Shown in pieces: positions 58,951 through 64,000 of a stretch of DNA of 64,000 bases. The position numbers and the translations under genes are program-made. Under the pieces are notes generated by a model. It was not told the origin of the DNA. It saw nothing but the letters and a program-made list of their open reading frames with translations, and did not search any database. Within the stretch, counting starts at the first letter, position 1. Each line of letters starts with the position of its first letter. Origin of the DNA: Myotis daubentonii (Eukaryota; Chordata; Mammalia; Chiroptera; Vespertilionidae); NCBI RefSeq assembly GCF_963259705.1, contig NC_081844.1, forward strand, positions 50,997,410 to 51,061,409. The letters are read 5' to 3'.

Positions 58951-59187
58951 GCCGAAACCGGTTTGGCTCAGTGGATAGAGCATCGGCCTGCGGACTGAAG
59001 GGTCCCAGGTTCGATTCCGGTCAAGGGCATGTACCTGGGTTGCAGGCACATCCCCAGTAGGGATGTACAGGAGGCAGCTGATCGATGTTTCTCTCTCATC
59101 GATGTTTCTAACTCTCTATCTCTCTCCCTTCTTCTCTGTAAAAAATCAATAAAATATATTAAAAAAAAAAAAAAGAAAAAAAAAAAA
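58951..59187 (+). mobile_element. Ves SINE, young-looking copy
   Basis: GCCGAAACCGGTTTGGCTCA head (the GCCGAAACC start also occurs at the 63013 copy), intact box A and B, and a long A-rich tail. Perfect 14-bp duplication GAAAACCACAAGCT at 58937-58950 and 59188-59201. Confidence 0.97.
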
Positions 59188-59201
59188 GAAAACCACAAGC
59201 T

Positions 59202-61010
59202 AAAGTTTGGCATTTACCCTCGTAAACATGCTGGGCATGGGAGGAGACACGGCCTGTGCCAGCAAGGATCACCAGGTTTCACCCTGGCTATTTCCTGAAA
59301 GTTCAAACCCATTTTCCTCCAAATCCAAACTTTATTTATACCCTCCTAGTGGCTGTCATCTGTAACAACACTGACACCTGCAGTCCTGGTAATGCTTTGA
59401 ATTTAAAGGGTGTTTGTTAAAATCATGAAATGTCATAGCATTAAAATAAATAGAAATGATAGAAAAATCACAGTTTTAATTGTAGCTATTGCCAGGGCAT
59501 TTATCAGTAAATTTAGATATCAGATATGTAAATTTGGACATGAGGCTTAATTCATTTATATGTAACAAAATAGCACTTATTTTATATACCAGGAAGTTAT
59601 AGAACAGAAATGTCCAGAAGCTCTTAGTTAAGGTTTCAAAATACTCAAAAAATAAAGAAAAAACATTCAATTTTTTTTACTACTACCCTAAAATATTGCT
59701 ATTTTCTTTGGACTTTTATCAAAGTGGTCTATAATTACTGATCACTGAAATATTTGCCATCTGTTAAGAGTCTTATAAATATTTTATCCTATTTAACCAT
59801 TTAGTTCCAATGACACAAAAATATATTACTTTTTCACTATATAAACTTAGAAACAAATGCTTGAAAGGGGGAGTGTTTATGCAATTAATTATTATCCTTC
59901 TATGAATCTAAAACAAATGCTTCAGAAAAGTAATATAACACAATGGAAAGGGTCAGAATCCTGACTCTATCTGCCAGCAGTGTGAACATATGCTATTTAC
60001 ATAACCTCTTTGACTACTAGTTACAATGAGTGAAAACCCTTTTTGATCATTTATAGAAGCAACAACTTAGAAATTCTATTTTTTTAAAAAATACAAAATA
60101 AGCTAGATTGAGATTTCTAGACTCTAACACACAAACTTACTGAATTAACATGACAAGGGATAAGTTCTAAAACTCTATACAAAGATCTTTCTAAGTAATT
60201 TTAATGATCAGCATCAAAAAGCAAAACTATCAGAGGCCATTTAATAAATGCAAAAAAAAGCATATTTAAAATAACTGGCAATAAAACTCAACAGAATGAA
60301 AATAGCATGAATAAACTATGAGAAAAGGTGCAAATTTATTTGCATCTTCTAAAATCGAAAGTCTCTTCATTTTAGCCATATGTCTATATTCTAATTTTTT
60401 GCAATGCATACAGTAAAGAGTAAATAAAAGCATCTTATTTATTTAAATGATAATCTTTGCAAGTATCATTATACACTCCTAAGGAGCTCTCATTGTTTCT
60501 ATCTGGTCAAAAGTGTTACATGATGAATAAATCTACATTTCACATTACAGATTGTTTTGCATTTGCTTCATCTTGCTTATAACTCACTGTATCATTCATG
60601 ACATATGACATTGTGATGGAAAGACACACATGCAGAGCCAAACACTATGCTCCATTAATTTTATTTGTTTACTTAGTGAAAGCTCCAGCCACTGCATCCA
60701 AATAGCTTCTTTTTCTGGGTCAAGAACATGAAATGACAAATGGAGTGTGACGCTATTCCAAGAGTTACCTCTCCTCCCCATCTCAGGTTGCTATACAACC
60801 TAAGAATCAGAGTTCTGGAAAGGGTCCTCCTGAGGGATCTTAGTTCATATTTCTGTCTCCAGACCAGGTCTAGTAGCCAACCAGCCAGGAAAATGCACAG
60901 CCCTAAGCCAACTTTTGAGACTATGTGGAGAAGTGGGTATGTGCATCTGTGAACGTGTTGTTTACTGGTTTGATATGATTTCAGGTCCACTTATGACAAA
61001 AACGAAGTAA
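59202..61010. other. Non-coding stretch with a MIR relic
   Basis: A MIR-like block at about 59935-60020 (GGGTCAGAATCCTGACTCTA ... ATAACCTCTTTGACTACTAG). 60590-61000 is mixed in composition with 60-105-codon chance frames. No gene recognised. Confidence 0.45.
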
Positions 61011-61039
61011 AGTGTTTTTTATATGAGTGAAGTTGCTGT

Positions 61040-61680
61040 GTTAGGGTGTCGTCATCATCGACATCTGTGGTTGTTGGTAAGCACTCAGCAGCCCACATGT
61101 GGGGGAGTCCCATGGGTGGGGGGGGGGGAGGGGAGGAGGGCTAATCAGAAAGAACATGTGGAGAAGCAACTATGACCAGTGGCATTTACACTATAAATAC
61201 CGGAGTGTGAGTCTGGGCAAGTGACTCTTTACTGACCTAAATAGCTCTCCGAGACCTTGGGGTATTAGCTTCCGCCTGGGTAGCGTGATGCTTTACCTGC
61301 TGACAGTGATGAAAACCATGCAGTGGCCCCGTGAAGGAGATGATCTTGCTTGCCAACACCTGCACCTTCCTTCCCTAGCAACAGGCCCTGGCAACAAAGA
61401 ACTTTCACCCTTGTGCTGGCTGCTGGGTATCCACTCCATTGGGTAAGTCAACTCTCCTGGGAACCAACTCATAAAAGGGTAGACCTCAAATTAAATGTGG
61501 ACTTTATTTCTCTTAAACTCTGCTTGCTGTTCTTTCTTGGCTTATTAAGAGACATTATCCTGTATGCTACTGACTTGTGAAATTATTATAATTCCCGCAG
61601 TGATCCTGTGCTAAATAAATTACTGAAAAAGATAATTTTAGTCTCTGAGCATAATTCGCTACCCAAAACAAAGCAGAACG
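61040..61680 (+). mobile_element. Possible ERV LTR (ends unresolved)
   Basis: TATA-like CTATAAATACC at about 61190-61200 is followed by a compact, GC-balanced transcribed-looking stretch and ATTAAA/AATAAA signals near 61491 and 61613. This layout recalls an LTR. No terminal TG...CA pair with a target duplication could be found, and there are no viral genes. Confidence 0.4.
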
Positions 61681-61997
61681 TGAATGTGTAAAATGAAATA
61701 TGACCAGAAAAACAGTAATATTTTTAAACCAACTGTTACATATTAGAAATGCTTTTAATAGAATAGAAAAATTACTCCTGTACTTATTAATTTGGTAGCT
61801 ACATACATTTGATGCAATGGTTTGGAATCATGAGATTGGTTAGTCTATTCTGTTTCCCAGCTTTCAATACCAGGACACTGAATACCCAGGGACAGAGCAG
61901 AAAGTAGCCTACATGATCTGGTTTTAAGGATACCAAAATCTGTGTGCCTCACATCTCCCCAGCCTACACCCTGGAAGGACTATCTCCTTCCCTTATT
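61681..61997. other. Non-coding stretch, nothing assigned
   Basis: No feature recognised. Confidence 0.45.
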
Positions 61998-62010
61998 AAA
62001 GATTTAAATT

Positions 62011-62386
62011 CCACTGAGCCAAACAGGTTAGGGCACGGATGGAACTGGAGAGCATTATGCTAAGTGAAATAAACCAGTCAGAGAAGGATAAATACCACAT
62101 GATCTCACTCATTTGTGGAATATAATGAACACCATAAACTGATGAACAAGGACTGATCCAGAGACGGAGAGGCATTGATTGGACTGTCGGGCCTTGGAGG
62201 GAAGGTAGGGGAGGGTGGGGGTAAGGGGGAAAGATCAACCAAAGGACTTATATGCTTGCATATAGGCCTAACCAATGGACACGGACAACGGGGGGGGGGG
62301 GGGCATGAGCGGGGAGGGGGGTAGGGGGTAATGTGGGGATAAGGACACATATGTAATATCTTAATCAATAAAAAATATATTTAAAA
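62011..62386 (+). mobile_element. L1 3' end fused to a reversed Ves SINE head
   Basis: The L1 part (62035-62386) has the ORF2 end (GAACTGGAGAGCATTATGCT ... ATGATCTCACTCATTTGTGG), a 3' UTR with a poly-G run (62290-62303), and an AATCAATAAAAAATA end. Bases 62011-62034 are instead the reverse complement of the first 24 bases of a Ves SINE with one difference. The whole unit is bounded by one 14-bp duplication AAAGATTTAAATTC (61998-62011, 62387-62400). Confidence 0.88.
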
Positions 62387-62440
62387 AAAGATTTAAATTC
62401 AATAAAGGCTCTGGAGCTAGACTTCCTCTGTCCTCTTTCA

Positions 62441-62665
62441 CGTTCTTTCTCCACCATTTCCTAACAGAGTCACCATAGGCAAGGTCCCCAACCGCCCTGT
62501 GCCTATCAATGAATGGTTAAAAAATAAAATAAAGCACTTCTTAAAACTCTTGAGAAAATTTGAGATCATAAACATAGGTAAAGCATATAGAACAATGCCT
62601 GGCCCATTGCAAATGCTTCATGTTGATTATTACCTTTAATATTATTATTATTAGAAATTACTGTG
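62441..62665 (+). mobile_element. MIR SINE relic
   Basis: CATAGGCAAGGTCCCCAACC, then AGAACAATGCCTGGCCCATTGC and TATTATTATTATT follow the 3' half of MIR. Confidence 0.75.
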
Positions 62666-62810
62666 AAAATACTTAGCTGCAATGATTCTCTCTTTCCCAC
62701 CATTAGAAATTGATAGTAGGTGCTCATAGCTTTTACCTGAAACCCTGATTGGATAAGACAGAAGAAATAAAATTCATTGTAGCATAACAATAACAAAATC
62801 AAGTGTTTAG

Positions 62811-63015
62811 GTTTTTTTTAAAATATATTTTATTGATTTTTTACAGAGAGGAAGGGAGAGAGATAGAGAGTTAGAAACATCGATCGGCTGCCTCCTGCAC
62901 ATCTCCTACTGGGGATGTGCCCGCAACCCAGGTACATGCCCTTGACCAGAATCGAACCTGGGACCTTTCAGTCCGCAGGCCAACGCTCTATCCACTGAGC
63001 CAAACCGGTTTCGGC
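62811..63015 (-). mobile_element. Ves SINE, minus strand
   Basis: Reverse complement of a full Ves (poly-T/ATATATTTTATTGATTTTT end at left, GAGCCAAACCGGTTTCGGC head at right). Near-duplication AATCAAGTGTTT (62797-62808) / AATCATGTGTTT (63016-63027). Confidence 0.95.
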
Positions 63016-63179
63016 AATCATGTGTTTTTTAACACATAGTGTTCTAGTCCCTTGCCTTAAGAAGTCCCTTCCATTCAAATCTGAACTTTTTGTGCAAACC
63101 CAGTGCAAGTGATTCCCTTTTTCATAGCAGCTCCCCTGAGCACTTCAAAGTGAGGTTGTCTCTCCTCCCGGAAGTAATA

Positions 63180-63410
63180 ACAGTGGTTAACACATGGTTG
63201 CAAGTTGTCAGGAACTGTTCTATACACTTTAGATGATGTGCTCACTGACATGTTTACTCCTCACAATATCCTGTGATGTGAGTACTATTCTTCCTTCATT
63301 TCATAGAGAGGAAAACTGAAGCCTGGTCACAGACACAGCAAATGGTGGAACCAGGATTGAAATCTGGGTCTTGAACTCCAGAGGCTGGGTCTTGACCCTC
63401 GCTCTTCTTG
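63180..63410 (+). mobile_element. MIR SINE relic
   Basis: AGGAACTGTTCTATACACTT, TCCTCACAATATCCTGTGATG and GAACCAGGATTGAAATCTGGG in MIR order. Confidence 0.82.
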
Positions 63411-64000
63411 TCAATGCTTCTGGACTCACATTCACCATGTGGCCCTTGACCTTGTGCATTTTCCCACCAGGGCTTCTCCTGGGACAGGAACGGAGCCCTG
63501 CGCCATCCTGCCCTCCAGGCAGTGTGGAAGAGAGCCCATTTTCTCCTTGGCCTCAGAGCCCCCCATGGAGACTTGAGCTTCTGCATCCTCTTTCCAGAAA
63601 ATTCCCTGTGTCATTGGCTGCCCATCGCCATCTTCCCTGGACCTGTGGAGCTGGGCCAGGAGAGGGTGTTGGCAACAGGTGCTGCTTCCCTGGTAGGGAA
63701 GGAAACATCATTTTCCCTCTACTCTTCAAGGTTCTTGACTGAGAACCTCCCTGTCATAAAATGCAAATTAGCAGGAGAAAAACAAAAACTTAATAACATG
63801 TATATCCCTTGTATACATGGAAAGAGCCAGAAAAACTAACTCCCCAAAATGGCCCAAGTCATTACCTTAAATAAAATTTCCAGCCAAAAGAAAAGTGAAA
63901 AGTGGGGAGGGGGAGCAGTAATGGGAGATTATCAGGGAAAGCACAGTAAAAGAGGGTAAGGTTATAACGCAGATCTAAGTAGGTGCCTTCTAGAGCTTTA
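63411..64000. other. Unassigned window end
   Basis: Overlapping frames of 96-123 codons lack recognisable domains. The part from about 63730 (CCTCCCTGTCATAAAATGCA ... AAGTCATTACCTTAAATAAA) may belong to an old LTR-type repeat that I cannot name. Confidence 0.35.

Overview
This is vertebrate, mammalian nuclear DNA, almost certainly from a vesper bat (Vespertilionidae; genus not resolved). Three repeat groups show this. There are 17 HeliBat-type Helitrons (5' TCCTATATAATAAAAG..., 3' hairpin followed by CTAG, inserted between A and T). There are about 17 tRNA-derived Ves SINEs. There are also non-autonomous hAT elements with 8-bp target duplications. Abundant Helitrons are known among mammals essentially only from vesper bats. 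I could not assign any protein-coding gene. All long open frames fall in repeats or in one CpG island, and none looks like a known protein.

Layout. 1-1.9 kb: AT-rich, unassigned. 1.9-3.7 kb: two Helitrons joined head to tail. 3.8-14.4 kb: Ves SINEs, an L1 tail with a hAT inside it, three plus-strand Helitrons, a MaLR-type LTR, and two Tigger-like DNA transposons. 17-21.2 kb: a palindromic hAT copy, an old HAL1/L1-like stretch, and a second Helitron pair rich in minisatellites. 22.7-23.1 kb: a single Helitron. 24.4-25.7 kb: a CpG island, the only candidate promoter. 26.6-27.5 kb: three Helitrons in a row, one with a 72-bp palindrome. 27.7-45 kb: Ves SINEs, MIR, L2 and L1 relics in AT-rich DNA, and a Helitron 3' end fragment. 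45-47.3 kb: two LTR-like units, one a clear solitary LTR. 47.3-64 kb: old L1 3' regions cut up by Helitrons and Ves SINEs, a possible further LTR, and an L1 tail fused to a reversed fragment of a Ves SINE.

Most of the biology here is transposon biology. The most useful observations are these. One Helitron subfamily carries paired, inverted CTCF-like motifs. New Helitrons repeatedly landed exactly at the 5' junction of older ones. A chimeric L1/Ves insertion has the structure expected of twin priming on a SINE RNA. The CpG island probably marks the start of an unidentified transcript. Subfamily names are from memory and were not checked against a repeat library. Boundaries of old repeats (MIR, L2, L1M) are approximate.
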